From Nocardioides sp. TRM66260-LWL (GTDB taxonomy: Bacteria > Actinomycetota > Actinomycetes > Propionibacteriales > Nocardioidaceae): a stretch of 64,000 nt of DNA. Of the stretch, positions 17,145 to 26,869 are shown piece after piece. Below the pieces are notes generated by a model. It worked only from the letters and a program-made list of their open reading frames with translations. It was not told the DNA's origin and searched no databases. The stretch spans positions 992,001-1,056,000 of the forward strand of contig NZ_JAIQZK010000001.1 of assembly GCF_020075545.1 (NCBI RefSeq), given 5' to 3'. Numbering within the stretch: the first letter of the stretch is position 1; each line of letters opens with the position of its first letter. The translations under genes and the position numbers were made by a program.

Positions 17145-17150
17145 CACACG

Positions 17151-19004
17151 ATGGCACGCAGAACTCCCCGGCCGGGACGCACGCTGGTGGCGTTCTTCCT
17201 CGGGGTCGCCGTCCTCTACGGCCTGGTGGCCGTGGGCGGCACCTGGAAGCCCGCGCTGGGCCTGGACCTCGAGGGCGGCACGCGGATCACGCTGATCGCC
17301 AAGGGGAACCCGACCACGGAGAGCCTCGCCGAGGCCAAGAACATCATCGACCGACGCGTCAACGGGTCGGGCGTCTCCGAGGCCGAGGTCACCACCCAGG
17401 GCAACCGGTTCATCATCGTCGAGATCCCCGGCCAGTCGCGCCGCGACCTGATCGAGACCGTGCAGCGTCAGTCGCAGCTGCGCTTCCGCCTCGTCGCCTG
17501 CCTTCCCGGCCTCGGCCCCTGCGGCGCCTCCGCCGCCGGCGCGGGCGGCACCGGCGGGGCCATCCCGGGTCTGACCCCGGGCTCGCCGGCGACGGGCGGC
17601 TCGGGCGGCTCCGGTGGCTCCGGCGGCTCCGGCGCCGGGTCGAACCGGCCCGCGCCGGCGTTCGGCCGCCTGCCCGCCGCCGACGCCTCGCCGTCCGCCA
17701 GCCCGAGCAGCAGCCCGTCCAGCCCCGCCGCCTCGCCGTCCGACGCCGGGCAGGTCTCCGACTCCGCGACCAGCACCGCGTCGCCGTCGGCCTCCGCCGA
17801 GCCCGCGGGCACCGTCGCGAGGCTGTCCGCCGATCAGCAGAAGCTGGTCGACTCGTGCCTGGCCTCCGCGGCCAAGGACCCGAACATCGGCAAGCCGCTC
17901 GACTGGTACAAGAAGCCCACCAGCCAGTGCGTCGCCGCCTACAACGCCTACCAGTGCCCGCAGGCGGCCCCGTTCCAGGCGATGGAGGACAACCCGTCCC
18001 TGCCGCTGATCACCTGCGGTGACGACGGCACGCCGTACCTGCTCTCCGCCGCGGCGGTCGAGGGCACCGAGCTCTCGGGCGCGGGCGTCGCGACGCCCCA
18101 GAACGGCATCGGCACCGTGGTGACCCTGCAGTTCAACGGCACCGGCACCAAGCAGTTCGCCGACATCTCGACCGCGCTGGTCGGCACCGGCGACCGCTTC
18201 GGCATCGTGCTCGACGGCACGGTGCTGAGCGCGCCCAGCATGGAGGGCCGCATCGTCGACGGCAACGCGCAGATCTCCGGCGACTTCACCCAGGAGAGCG
18301 CGAACAGCCTGGCGACGAGCCTGCGCTACGGCTCGCTGCCGATCGCCTTCGAGAAGCCCTCGACCCAGACCATCGGCCCGTCGCTCGCGGGCGACCAGCT
18401 CAGCGCCGGCATCGTCGCGGGCCTCGCCGGTCTGATCCTGGTGGCGATCTACTGCCTGGTCTACTACCGCGGCCTCGGCCTGGTCGTCCTCGGCTCGCTG
18501 GCGGTCGCGGCGGCCATCACCTACGCGCTGGTGCTGCTGCTCGGCGTGAGCGCGGGCTTCACGCTCACGCTCCCCGGCATCGCCGGCCTGATCATCGCGG
18601 TGGGCATCACCGCCGACTCCTTCATCATCTTCTTCGAGCGCATCCGCGACGAGATGCGCGAGGGCAAGTCGATGCGGGTCGCGGTCGAGTCGGGCTGGCA
18701 GCGGGCACGGGTCACGCGTCTGGCCGCCAACGTGGTCTCGCTGCTCTCCGCGAGCGTGCTCTACATCTTCGCCACGGGCGTGGTGAAGGGCTTCGGCTTC
18801 GCGCTGGGCCTCTCCACGCTCATCGACCTCGCCGTGCTGTTCTGGTTCACCAAGCCGGCCGTGTCGTTCCTCGCCCGCTACCGCTTCTTCAACGGCGGCG
18901 GACGGATGTCCGGCCTCAGCCCGGAGTCGCTCGGCATGGACGCCGCCGCGATCCCGAGGTCGGCCTCCCTCAGCTCCAAGCTCTCGGCAGGAGGCAACGC
19001 CTGA
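17151..19004 (+). CDS. secD: protein translocase subunit SecD
   Basis: A 617-residue membrane protein that uses the proton gradient to assist protein export with SecF and YajC. An N-terminal helix (about 10-28) is followed by the periplasmic P1 domain opening with GLDLEGGTRITL. Five clustered helices at the C-terminus include GLAGLILVAIYCLVYYRGLG, and GITADSFIIFFERIRDEMREG carries the conserved FERIRDE loop. An unusual insertion of about 90 residues (roughly 127-225), almost entirely Gly, Ser, Ala and Pro, interrupts P1. The stop overlaps the secF ATG (TGATG). Confidence 0.97.
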   Translation: MARRTPRPGRTLVAFFLGVAVLYGLVAVGGTWKPALGLDLEGGTRITLIAKGNPTTESLAEAKNIIDRRVNGSGVSEAEVTTQGNRFIIVEIPGQSRRDLIETVQRQSQLRFRLVACLPGLGPCGASAAGAGGTGGAIPGLTPGSPATGGSGGSGGSGGSGAGSNRPAPAFGRLPAADASPSASPSSSPSSPAASPSDAGQVSDSATSTASPSASAEPAGTVARLSADQQKLVDSCLASAAKDPNIGKPLDWYKKPTSQCVAAYNAYQCPQAAPFQAMEDNPSLPLITCGDDGTPYLLSAAAVEGTELSGAGVATPQNGIGTVVTLQFNGTGTKQFADISTALVGTGDRFGIVLDGTVLSAPSMEGRIVDGNAQISGDFTQESANSLATSLRYGSLPIAFEKPSTQTIGPSLAGDQLSAGIVAGLAGLILVAIYCLVYYRGLGLVVLGSLAVAAAITYALVLLLGVSAGFTLTLPGIAGLIIAVGITADSFIIFFERIRDEMREGKSMRVAVESGWQRARVTRLAANVVSLLSASVLYIFATGVVKGFGFALGLSTLIDLAVLFWFTKPAVSFLARYRFFNGGGRMSGLSPESLGMDAAAIPRSASLSSKLSAGGNA

Positions 19005-20239
19005 TGGGCAAGTTCTCGCGGCTCGGCAACGAGCTCTACAACGGTCGCCGCTCGATCGACTTCGTCGGTCGTCGGCGCACCTTCTACGCGATCTCGCTGG
19101 TCCTCGTGGCCGGCGCCATCGCGATCATCCTGCTCAAGGGCATGAACTTCGGCGTCGAGTTCACCGGCGGCGTGCAGTACCAGGCCACCGTCCAGCCGGG
19201 CGCGGCCACGCAGGGCGCCGCCGACGACCTGCGCCAGAAGATCGCCGACTCCGGCGTCGAGGGCGCCGGCAACCCGAGCGTCACCACCGCGGGCGACGCC
19301 GGGCTGATCGTCCAGGTCGAGGACCTCAGCACCGAGGCGAACGACCAGCTGGCCGGCATCATCACCCAGCAGCTCGGCATCCCGGCCTCGTCGCTGTCGC
19401 AGGACGAGATCGGCGCCAGCTGGGGCAAGGAGGTCGGGCAGCGGGCCGCGATCGGCGTCCTGGTGTTCCTGGTGCTGACGGTGCTGTTCATCTGGGGCTA
19501 CTTCCGCGAGTGGAAGATGTCCGTGGCGGCGCTGGTCGCGCTGTTCCACGACATCGCGCTCACCGTCGGCGTGTACGCGATCTCGGGGTTCACGGTGACG
19601 CCGTCGGCGGTCACCGGACTGCTCGCGATCCTGGGCTTCTCGCTCTACGACACCGTCGTGGTCTTCGACAAGATCCGCGAGAACACCAAGGACCTGCGGA
19701 CCTCGCGCACGACCTACGCGGCGGCCGCGAACCTGGCGGTCAACCAGACGCTGGTCCGCTCGATCAACACCTCGATCGTGGCCCTCATCCCGATCGGCGC
19801 GATCCTCTACGTCGCCACCGTCCAGCTGGGCGCCAGCTCGCTGCAGGACCTCGCGCTCGCGCAGTTCGTCGGCATGGCCGTCGGCGTGTACTCCTCGGTG
19901 TTCCTCGCGCCCCGCGTGCTGGTGCACCTGAAGTCCACGGAGGACGACGTGAAGGCCGCCGAGAAGCGGGCGAAGGCGCGGGCCAAGGCGCAGGCCGACA
20001 AGTACGCCGCCGTGCCGGCCTTCTCCGAGGACCTCGCGGTCGCCGACGAGCCCGACGAGCTGCGCGAGGACGACGACCGCAGCGTCGCCGCCGCGCCGCG
20101 ATCGGCCCCGCCGCGGCAGCAGGAGGCGCTCGGACGCGGCCGCACCGCGCCGGCGTCCCGCGGCCCCGTCGCCCCGACGAACGCCGCCGGTCGCGCGCAG
20201 CCCAGTCGTCAGCCCAAGTCGAAGCGCGGCAAGCGCTGA
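19004..20239 (+). CDS. secF: protein translocase subunit SecF
   Basis: A 411-residue partner of SecD with six transmembrane helices. Recognisable parts are GMNFGVEFTGGVQYQ after the first helix, ALFHDIALTVGVYAISGF and FSLYDTVVVFDKIRENTK (the conserved Asp of the proton path lies in this helix pair). LVRSINTSIVALIPIGAI follows. The C-terminal 100 residues are a charged, Ala/Pro/Arg-rich cytoplasmic tail, longer than usual but common in actinobacteria. Translationally coupled to secD; its stop overlaps the likely CTG start of apt. Confidence 0.96.
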   Translation: MGKFSRLGNELYNGRRSIDFVGRRRTFYAISLVLVAGAIAIILLKGMNFGVEFTGGVQYQATVQPGAATQGAADDLRQKIADSGVEGAGNPSVTTAGDAGLIVQVEDLSTEANDQLAGIITQQLGIPASSLSQDEIGASWGKEVGQRAAIGVLVFLVLTVLFIWGYFREWKMSVAALVALFHDIALTVGVYAISGFTVTPSAVTGLLAILGFSLYDTVVVFDKIRENTKDLRTSRTTYAAAANLAVNQTLVRSINTSIVALIPIGAILYVATVQLGASSLQDLALAQFVGMAVGVYSSVFLAPRVLVHLKSTEDDVKAAEKRAKARAKAQADKYAAVPAFSEDLAVADEPDELREDDDRSVAAAPRSAPPRQQEALGRGRTAPASRGPVAPTNAAGRAQPSRQPKSKRGKR

Positions 20240-20817
20240 GCACCGCCGGAGCCGACCGGGCCGCCCGGGCCGACACGCTGGCCCGGGCGCGCGCGGCGCT
20301 GGCCGAGCACCTGCGCGACGTGCCGGACTTCCCCGAGCCCGGCGTGGTGTTCAAGGACATCACGCCGGTGCTCGGCGACCCCGAGGCGCTGCACCGGATC
20401 GTCGCCGGACTCGCCGTCGCCGGCCGTGACGACGACGGCGCCCCGCGCGTCGACGCCGTGCTCGGCATGGAGGCCCGCGGGTTCATCCTCGGCGCGCCCG
20501 TCGCGATGGCGCTCGGCACCGGCTTCGTGCCGGTGCGCAAGGCGGGCAAGCTGCCCCGGGAGACGCACGCGGTCTCCTACGACCTGGAGTACGGCTCCGC
20601 GACCCTGGAGCTGCACCGCGACGCGATCCGTCCCGGGCAGCGGGTGCTCCTGGTCGACGACGTACTCGCCACCGGCGGCACGGCGCGAGCCACCTGCGAC
20701 CTGGTCGCGGCCGCCGGGGGAGAGGTCGTCGGCGTCGCGGTGCTGATGGACCTCTCGTTCCTGCCGTGGCGCGAGGCGCTCGCCGGGGTGCCGGTCACCT
20801 CGCTGCTCTCGGTCTGA
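20236..20817 (+). CDS. apt: adenine phosphoribosyltransferase (apparent CTG start)
   Basis: Purine salvage enzyme making AMP from adenine and PRPP. DVPDFPEPGVVFKDITPVL, MEARGFILGAPVA, FVPVRKAGKLP and the PRPP loop LLVDDVLATGGTA are all present. There is no ATG, GTG or TTG in frame between the secF 3' end and the GTG at 20320, which lies too far inside the N-terminal helix (it would start at VPDFPEPG). The CTG at 20236 overlaps the secF stop as CTGA, just like the ATGA/GTGA overlaps elsewhere here, and gives 193 residues, a sensible length. A CTG at 20278 is the alternative. Confidence 0.85.
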   Translation: MSTAGADRAARADTLARARAALAEHLRDVPDFPEPGVVFKDITPVLGDPEALHRIVAGLAVAGRDDDGAPRVDAVLGMEARGFILGAPVAMALGTGFVPVRKAGKLPRETHAVSYDLEYGSATLELHRDAIRPGQRVLLVDDVLATGGTARATCDLVAAAGGEVVGVAVLMDLSFLPWREALAGVPVTSLLSV

Positions 20818-20852
20818 GCCGCCGTTCCCCGGGCCCGGCGCGGGGATGCGCC

Positions 20853-20858
20853 TAGACT
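20853..20858 (+). promoter_or_regulatory. -10 element of rel (leaderless type)
   Basis: TAGACT ends 6 nt before the GTG of the bifunctional (p)ppGpp gene. Confidence 0.55.
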
Positions 20859-20864
20859 GACGGG

Positions 20865-23342
20865 GTGAGCGAGGAACCGCGCGGATCGGCTGTCGGAGCG
20901 GCACCGGAGCGCGCGGTGCCCGAGGCGGCCGCGCCCGCCGACGGGCCCGCCACCGAGCGTCCGACGTCGAGGCCGACTCGTCCCGACCGGGTCGAGCGCG
21001 CCACCGGTCAGGCGGCCGCGGGTGCTCCGGTCCCGGCGCCCAGCGGTGCGCGCTCCGCCGCGGCGCGCGGCGCGGCCGTGACGCCGAGCGGCCCGAACTC
21101 CGGCCGCTCGGTGCGCGCTCGGCTCGCGCGGATGGGCACCCGCAGCCAGCCGACGAACCCGGTGCTCGAGCCGCTCTTCCGGGCCGTGCGCGCCCACCAT
21201 CCCAAGGCCGACCTCGCGCTGCTGGAGCGCGCGTACCTCACGGCCGAGCAGATGCATGGCACGCAGATGCGCAAGAGCGGCGACCCGTACATCACCCACC
21301 CGCTCGCGGTGACGACGATCCTGGCGGGCATCGGCATGACCGAGCCGACGCTGGCCGCGGCCCTGCTGCACGACACGGTCGAGGACACCCCCTACACCCT
21401 CGAGCAGCTGCGCGCGGACTTCGGCGACGAGGTCGCGCTGCTCGTCGACGGCGTCACCAAGCTCGACAAGGTCGTCTACGGCGACTCCGCGCAGGCGGAG
21501 ACGATCCGCAAGATGATCGTCGCGATGTCGCGCGACATCCGGGTGCTCGTCATCAAGCTGGCCGATCGGCTGCACAACATGCGCACGCTGCGCTTCGTCC
21601 CGCAGGCCAGCCAGGAGCGCACCGCCCGCGAGACCCTCGACATCTACGCTCCGCTGGCCCACCGCCTCGGCATGAACACGATCAAGTGGGAGCTGGAGGA
21701 CCTCGCGTTCGCCACGCTGCACCCCAAGATCTACGACGAGATCGTGCGGATGGTCGCCGAGCGCGCCCCCTCGCGCGACCAGTTCATGGCCGAGGTGATC
21801 AGCCAGGTCGAGGACGACCTGCGCGAGGCGAGGCTGAAGGCGAAGGTCACCGGCCGCCCGAAGCACTACTACTCGATCTACCAGAAGATGATCGTGGGCG
21901 GCCGCGACTTCTCCGACATCTACGACCTCGTCGGCATCCGCGTGCTCGTGGAGGAGATGCGCGACTGCTATGCGGTGCTCGGCGTGCTGCACGCGCGCTG
22001 GAATCCGGTGCTCGGCCGGTTCAAGGACTACGTCGCGATGCCGAAGTTCAACATGTACCAGTCGCTGCACACGACCGTCATGGGCCCGCAGGGCAAGCCG
22101 GTGGAGATGCAGATCCGCACCTTCGGCATGCACCGCCGCGCCGAGTACGGCGTCGCGGCGCACTGGAAGTACAAGGAGGACGGCCGGGCCGGCGTCGACA
22201 CCGAGCGGCGCGGCGACCTCGAGGACATGGCGTGGGTGCGCCAGCTGCTCGACTGGCAGTCCGAGGTCGAGGACCCGGGCGAGTTCCTGGAGTCCCTGCG
22301 CTTCGAGATCAACCGCGCGGAGACCTACGTGTTCACGCCGCGCGGCGACGTCATCGCGCTGCCGGCCGGCGCGACCCCCGTCGACTTCGCCTACGCCGTG
22401 CACACCGAGGTCGGCCACCGCACCATCGGCGCCCGGGTCAACGGCCGGCTCGTCCCGCTCGACTCCACGCTGCAGAACGGCGACTCGGTGGAGGTCTTCA
22501 CCTCCAAGGCCCCGACCGCGGGCCCGTCGCAGGACTGGCTCGGCTTCGTCCGCTCCCCGCGCGCCAAGTCGAAGATCCGGCAGTGGTTCACCAAGGAGCG
22601 ACGCGAGGTCGCGATCGAGCAGGGCAAGGAGCAGATCGCCAAGCTCATGCGCAAGGAGGGCCTGCCCCTCAAGCGCTTGATGTCGCACGAGTCGCTCATG
22701 CTCGCCGCCGAGCACTTCAAGCTGGCCGACGTCTCGGCGCTGTACGCCGCGGTCAGCGAGAGCAACCTCTCCGCGCAGGCGGTCGTCCACCGCGTGATCG
22801 AGGCGCACGGCGGCACCGAGGGGGCGCAGGAGGACCTCGCCGAGGCGATCACGATCACCGCGCCGCGCCGCCGCTCGAAGGTCGCCTCCGGCGACGACGT
22901 CGGCGTCGTGGTCAAGGGCGCCCCGGACGTGTGGGTGAAGCTCGCGAAGTGCTGCACCCCGGTGCCTCCGGACGAGATCCTCGGCTTCGTCACGAAGGGC
23001 GGCGGGGTCTCGGTGCACCGCGGCGACTGCACGAACGCCGCCGAGCTGCGCACCCAGCCCGAGAAGCTGCTCGAGGTCGAGTGGGCGCCGAACTCCAAGT
23101 CGAGCTTCCTGGTCAACATCCAGGTCGAGGCGCTCGACCGCTCGCGGCTGCTCTCGGACATCACCATGGCGCTCTCCGACGCGCACGTGAACATCCTGTC
23201 CGCACAGCTCTCGACCACGCGCGACCGGATCGCGCGCAGCCGGTTCTCCTTCGAGATGGCCGAGACCATGCACCTCGACAGCGTGCTGCGCTCGGTGCGC
23301 AACGTGGCCGGCGTCTTCGACGCCTACCGCGTCACGCAGTAG
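20865..23342 (+). CDS. relA: bifunctional (p)ppGpp synthetase/hydrolase (Rel)
   Basis: An 825-residue stringent-response enzyme. After a disordered Ala/Pro/Arg N-terminus of about 100 residues comes the HD hydrolase domain with an intact [10 protein letters not shown] near residue 167. The synthetase domain follows with [13 protein letters not shown] near 330, then the TGS domain ([21 protein letters not shown]), a Cys-containing RIS region ([10 protein letters not shown] and HRGDC) and a C-terminal ACT domain. Intact HD and RxKxxxSIxxKM motifs indicate both activities, as expected for a single actinobacterial Rel. The GTG start follows TAGACT by 6 nt. Ends in a terminator shared with the convergent DUF349 gene. 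Confidence 0.97.
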   Translation: MSEEPRGSAVGAAPERAVPEAAAPADGPATERPTSRPTRPDRVERATGQAAAGAPVPAPSGARSAAARGAAVTPSGPNSGRSVRARLARMGTRSQPTNPVLEPLFRAVRAHHPKADLALLERAYLTAEQMHGTQMRKSGDPYITHPLAVTTILAGIGMTEPTLAAALLHDTVEDTPYTLEQLRADFGDEVALLVDGVTKLDKVVYGDSAQAETIRKMIVAMSRDIRVLVIKLADRLHNMRTLRFVPQASQERTARETLDIYAPLAHRLGMNTIKWELEDLAFATLHPKIYDEIVRMVAERAPSRDQFMAEVISQVEDDLREARLKAKVTGRPKHYYSIYQKMIVGGRDFSDIYDLVGIRVLVEEMRDCYAVLGVLHARWNPVLGRFKDYVAMPKFNMYQSLHTTVMGPQGKPVEMQIRTFGMHRRAEYGVAAHWKYKEDGRAGVDTERRGDLEDMAWVRQLLDWQSEVEDPGEFLESLRFEINRAETYVFTPRGDVIALPAGATPVDFAYAVHTEVGHRTIGARVNGRLVPLDSTLQNGDSVEVFTSKAPTAGPSQDWLGFVRSPRAKSKIRQWFTKERREVAIEQGKEQIAKLMRKEGLPLKRLMSHESLMLAAEHFKLADVSALYAAVSESNLSAQAVVHRVIEAHGGTEGAQEDLAEAITITAPRRRSKVASGDDVGVVVKGAPDVWVKLAKCCTPVPPDEILGFVTKGGGVSVHRGDCTNAAELRTQPEKLLEVEWAPNSKSSFLVNIQVEALDRSRLLSDITMALSDAHVNILSAQLSTTRDRIARSRFSFEMAETMHLDSVLRSVRNVAGVFDAYRVTQ

Positions 23343-23390
23343 CGACCCGGCGACCCCGCGACCCCGCGACCCCGCGACCCGCGAACCCGG
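23342..23390. repeat. short GCGACCCC tandem repeat
   Basis: About five imperfect copies of an 8-bp GCGACCCC unit start at the last base of the rel stop codon. Non-coding microsatellite. Confidence 0.65.
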
Positions 23391-23405
23391 CGAAGCCGCA
23401 ATGCG

Positions 23406-23440
23406 GACGGCCCCGCACCCGGTGAGGGTGCGGGGCCGTC
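23406..23440. terminator. bidirectional terminator between rel and the DUF349 gene
   Basis: Perfect 15-bp stem (23406-23420 with 23426-23440) and a 5-nt loop, midway between two convergent genes. Confidence 0.8.
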
Positions 23441-23462
23441 GCTGCGTGCGTCGGGGCGCGGC

Positions 23463-24689
23463 TCAGCCGAAGTCGGCGCTGGCGCGACGCGCGGTGTCGA
23501 GGAACAGGCGGCGCGACTCGAGGTTCTCCTCCAGCTCGCGCACCTTCTTCTCCTGGCCCGCGGCGCGAGCCTGCTCGAGGTCGGCCTCGACCTTCGCGAT
23601 CGCCGCCTCGAGCTTGCCGATCATGTCGTCGGCGCGCGCGGACTTCTCGGGGTCGGAGCGCCGCCACTGCTCGTCCTCGACCGAGCGGATCTCCTGCTCG
23701 ATGCGCCGGAAGCGTCCCTCGAGCTCCTTCATCCGGTCGCGGGGCACCTTCCCGGCGGCGTCCCAGCGGTCGGCGAGATCGCGGAAGGCGCGCTTGGCCG
23801 CGTCGAGGTCCTGCACGGGCAGGAGACCCTCGGCCTCGACCAGCAGCGCCTCCTTGACCTCGGCGTTCGCGGCGAACTCCTGGTCGGCGGCCGCGTTCGC
23901 GGCGTCGCGCGCACCGAAGAAGGCGTCCTGCGCGCCGCGGAACCGCTTCCAGAGCGCGTCGTCGACCTCGCGGGGGGCCGGGCCGGCCTCCTTCCACTGA
24001 CGCATGAGCTCGCGGTAGCGGCCGGCGGTGGCGCCCCACTCGGTGGACGTGGCGAGCTCCTCGGCCTCGGCGGCCAGGCGCTCCTTGACGACGCGGGCCC
24101 CCTCGCGCTTCTCGGCCTGCTCGGAGAAGTGCGCCTTGCGCCGGCGGGTGTACGAGGTGCGGGCGGTCGAGAAGCGACGCCACAGGGCGTCGTCCGACGC
24201 GCGGTCGAGCCGCGGCACCTTCTTCCACTCCTCCAGCAGGTCGCGCAGGCGGTTGGCGCCGTTGCGCCAGTCGTTGCCGAGCGCGAGCCGCTCGGCCTCG
24301 GCGACCAGCCGCTCCTTGGCCTCCTTGGCCTCCGCGGACCGGGCCGCACGCTCGGCGCGCCGGGCCTCGCGCTGCGCCTCGATGGTCGGCGCGAGGGCGT
24401 CGAGCCGAGCCTCGAGGGCGGCGAGGTCGCCGACCGCGTTGGCCCCGGAGACCTGCGTGCGCACCGTGGCCACCGACTCGGCGGCCTCGTCCGGCGAGAG
24501 CCGACCCGAGGCCACGCGCTGCTCGAGCAGCCCGACCTCGAACGCGAGCGCCGCGTACCGCTCGGTGAAGAAGGCCAGGGCCTCCTCGGGCGTGCCCTCC
24601 GGGTACTGCCCGACGGCCCGCTCACCCTCGGCCGTGCGCACGTAGACGGTGCGGTCGTCGTCGACTCGGCCCCACTCGTTGCTGGTCAC
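23463..24689 (-). CDS. DUF349 domain protein
   Basis: A 408-residue, almost entirely helical, highly charged protein with repeated units of the form W(R/G)xxA-x-R-(F/Y)R-(D/E)L-x-x-x-W-K-x-x-(G/P) (for example LEEWKKVPRLDRASDDALW near 150 and LMRQWKEAGPAPREVDDALW near 225), the DUF349 pattern. The last about 70 residues form a coiled coil. No signal peptide; cytoplasmic. Function unknown. It is the only protein gene on the minus strand, convergent with rel. The GTG at 24689 follows a TAGCAT -10 by 6 nt on its own strand. Confidence 0.85.
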   Translation of the reverse strand: MTSNEWGRVDDDRTVYVRTAEGERAVGQYPEGTPEEALAFFTERYAALAFEVGLLEQRVASGRLSPDEAAESVATVRTQVSGANAVGDLAALEARLDALAPTIEAQREARRAERAARSAEAKEAKERLVAEAERLALGNDWRNGANRLRDLLEEWKKVPRLDRASDDALWRRFSTARTSYTRRRKAHFSEQAEKREGARVVKERLAAEAEELATSTEWGATAGRYRELMRQWKEAGPAPREVDDALWKRFRGAQDAFFGARDAANAAADQEFAANAEVKEALLVEAEGLLPVQDLDAAKRAFRDLADRWDAAGKVPRDRMKELEGRFRRIEQEIRSVEDEQWRRSDPEKSARADDMIGKLEAAIAKVEADLEQARAAGQEKKVRELEENLESRRLFLDTARRASADFG

Positions 24690-24695
24690 GCGCTC

Positions 24696-24701
24696 ATGCT
24701 A
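24696..24701 (-). promoter_or_regulatory. -10 element of the DUF349 gene (leaderless type)
   Basis: On the minus strand TAGCAT ends 6 nt before the GTG at 24689. It is divergent from the MBL-gene promoter about 60 bp away. Confidence 0.5.
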
Positions 24702-24762
24702 GTGGCCGGGTCGCGGGCCGGGGCGGGCGGTCACCCGGGCGGTCCGGCCCCGAGGGATGCCC

Positions 24763-24768
24763 TAGGCT
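24763..24768 (+). promoter_or_regulatory. -10 element of the MBL hydrolase gene (leaderless type)
   Basis: TAGGCT ends 6 nt before the GTG at 24775. Confidence 0.55.
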
Positions 24769-24774
24769 GACCCG

Positions 24775-25485
24775 GTGCTGATCGCCGGCTTCCCCGCAGG
24801 TCCCTGGGGCACCAACTGCTACGTCGTGGCCAGCGGTCCCGGCAGCGAGTGCGTCGTCGTCGACCCGGGCAAGGACGCCGCCGCCGGTGTCGCCGAGGTC
24901 GTGCGCGAGCACCGGCTCAAGCCCGTCGCGGTGCTCGTCACGCACGGCCACGTCGACCACATGTGGTGCGTCGCGCCGGTCGCCGGCACCTACGACGCGA
25001 CGGCGTGGATCCACCCCGCCGACCGTCACCTGCTGGCCGACCCGATGGCCGGGATGTCCCGCGAGACCTCCCAGATGCTGCTCGGCGGCGCGTACTCGTG
25101 GGCCGAGCCCGACGACGTGCGCGAGCTGGCCGACGCGCAGGAGCTCGAGCTCGCCGGCCTGCGGTTCCTGGTCGACCACACGCCGGGACACACCCAGGGC
25201 TCGGTCGCCTTCCGCACTCCCTATGCTACGGCCGACGTCTCGGAGGTCATGTTCTCCGGCGACCTGCTCTTCGCCGGCTCGATCGGCCGCACCGACCTGC
25301 CCGGCGGCGACCACCCCACCATGCTGCGCTCGCTGACCGAGAAGGTGCTGCCCCTGGCCGACGACGTCGTCGTCCTGCCCGGCCACGGTTCGCAGACCTC
25401 CATCGGCCACGAGCGCCTGACCAACCCGTACCTGCTCGACCTCCAGGAGGAGGGCCGCGCGGGTCGGGTCACCCGAGGACTCTGA
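24775..25485 (+). CDS. MBL-fold metallo-hydrolase (glyoxalase II-like)
   Basis: A 236-residue metallo-beta-lactamase-fold enzyme. The metal-binding HGHVDH lies near residue 56, with TPGHTQGSV, MFSGDLLFAGSIGRTDLPGGD and LPGHGSQTS following. The pattern fits the glyoxalase II-like subgroup seen beside hisS in many actinobacteria; the true substrate is unknown (thioester or persulfide hydrolysis are options). GTG start with a -10 just upstream, so probably leaderless. It heads a unit with hisS (4-bp gap) and aspS. Confidence 0.9.
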   Translation: MLIAGFPAGPWGTNCYVVASGPGSECVVVDPGKDAAAGVAEVVREHRLKPVAVLVTHGHVDHMWCVAPVAGTYDATAWIHPADRHLLADPMAGMSRETSQMLLGGAYSWAEPDDVRELADAQELELAGLRFLVDHTPGHTQGSVAFRTPYATADVSEVMFSGDLLFAGSIGRTDLPGGDHPTMLRSLTEKVLPLADDVVVLPGHGSQTSIGHERLTNPYLLDLQEEGRAGRVTRGL

Positions 25486-25489
25486 CGCG

Positions 25490-26869
25490 ATGGCCACCGG
25501 CAAGAAGCCCACCCCGCTCAGCGGGTTCCCCGAGCTGCTCCCCGCGCAGCGGGCCGTCGAGCAGCAGGTGCTCGACACGCTGCGCCGCGTCTTCGAGCTG
25601 CACGGCTTCGGCAACGTCGAGACGCGCGCGGTCGAGCCGCTCGACCAGCTGCTGCGCAAGGGCGACACCTCCAAGGAGGTCTACCTGCTGCGCCGCCTGC
25701 ACGAGGACTCCGCGGAGGGCCACGCGGGCCTCGGGCTGCACTTCGACCTCACCGTGCCGTTCGCGCGCTACGTGCTCGAGCACGCCGGCCACCTGGAGTT
25801 CCCCTTCCGGCGGCACCAGATCCAGAAGGTGTGGCGCGGCGAGCGGCCGCAGGACGGCCGGTACCGCGAGTTCACCCAGGCCGACATCGACATCGTCGGG
25901 CGCGACGAGCTCGGCGTGCACCACGACGTCGAGGTGGCCCGGGTCATGCTCGACGCGCTCGGCCGGCTCGACTTCCTGCCGCCGGTGCGGCTGCAGGTCA
26001 ACAACCGCAAGCTGATCCAGGGCTTCTACGCCGGGCTCGGCGCCGCCGACCTCGACGAGGTCATGCGGCTGGTCGACAAGCTCGACAAGCTCGCCCCGGA
26101 GCAGGTGCACGGTCTGCTCGTGAGCGAGGCCGGGCTGGACGCTCGGCAGGCCGACGCGTGCCTGGCGCTGGCGACGATCCGCGCCTCGGACGAGTCCTTC
26201 GTCGATCGGGTCCGTGCCCTGGCCGCCGAGCACGGCGTCGACCACCCGCTGCTCGACGAGGGGCTCGAGGAGCTCGCGGCGCTCGTGCGCGGCTGCGCGT
26301 CGCTGGCGGGGGAGCGGGCCACGATCGAGGCCGACCTCTCGATCGCCCGTGGCCTCGACTACTACACCGGCACCGTCTTCGAGACCCGCCTGCTGGGGCA
26401 CGAGTCGCTCGGCTCGATCTGCTCGGGCGGTCGCTACGACGCCCTGGCCGCCGACCACCGCGCCACCTATCCCGGCGTGGGCATCTCGCTGGGCGTGAGC
26501 CGCCTGCTGGTGCCCCTGCTCAACGCCGGCGCGCTCGTGGCCGACCGCAGCGTCCCGAGCGCGGTGCTCGTCGCGCTCGCCGACGAGGCCGCGCGCCCCG
26601 CGGCCGACGCGCTGGCCGACCGGCTGCGCGCCCGCGACATCGCCTGCGAGGTCGCCCCGTCGCCGCAGCGGTTCGGCAAGCAGATCCGCTTCGCCGAGCG
26701 CCGCGGCATCCCGTACGTCTGGTTCACCGGCGACGACGGCGCCCACCAGGTCAAGGACATCCGCTCCGGCGAGCAGACCGACGCCGACCCCGACGTCTGG
26801 ACCCCGCCCGCCCCCGACCTGCGACCGCAGGTCCTCGCCACCGCATCCTCCGAGGAGACCCACCCGTGA
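25490..26869 (+). CDS. hisS: histidine--tRNA ligase
   Basis: A 459-residue class II synthetase. Motif 2 region [23 protein letters not shown] and the histidine-specific block [13 protein letters not shown] are intact, and a C-terminal anticodon-binding domain begins near residue 360. The N-terminus ([20 protein letters not shown]) and the roughly 90-residue insertion between motif 2 and the ARGLDYYTG block differ from the E. coli type and resemble the longer HisRS lineage found in a subset of actinobacteria. The stop overlaps the aspS GTG (GTGA). Confidence 0.95.
   Translation: MATGKKPTPLSGFPELLPAQRAVEQQVLDTLRRVFELHGFGNVETRAVEPLDQLLRKGDTSKEVYLLRRLHEDSAEGHAGLGLHFDLTVPFARYVLEHAGHLEFPFRRHQIQKVWRGERPQDGRYREFTQADIDIVGRDELGVHHDVEVARVMLDALGRLDFLPPVRLQVNNRKLIQGFYAGLGAADLDEVMRLVDKLDKLAPEQVHGLLVSEAGLDARQADACLALATIRASDESFVDRVRALAAEHGVDHPLLDEGLEELAALVRGCASLAGERATIEADLSIARGLDYYTGTVFETRLLGHESLGSICSGGRYDALAADHRATYPGVGISLGVSRLLVPLLNAGALVADRSVPSAVLVALADEAARPAADALADRLRARDIACEVAPSPQRFGKQIRFAERRGIPYVWFTGDDGAHQVKDIRSGEQTDADPDVWTPPAPDLRPQVLATASSEETHP

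Noticed and set aside
17151..19004. Frameshift within SecD because of the low-complexity block
   Set aside because: The frame is continuous and both flanking conserved parts are in register; it is an in-frame insertion.
20577..23273. 898-codon minus-strand open frame opposite rel
   Set aside because: Shadow of rel, with composition expected from the reverse complement of a high-GC gene.
23342..23440. CRISPR-like repeats after rel
   Set aside because: The units are 8 bp, contiguous and without spacers; a simple microsatellite plus a terminator.
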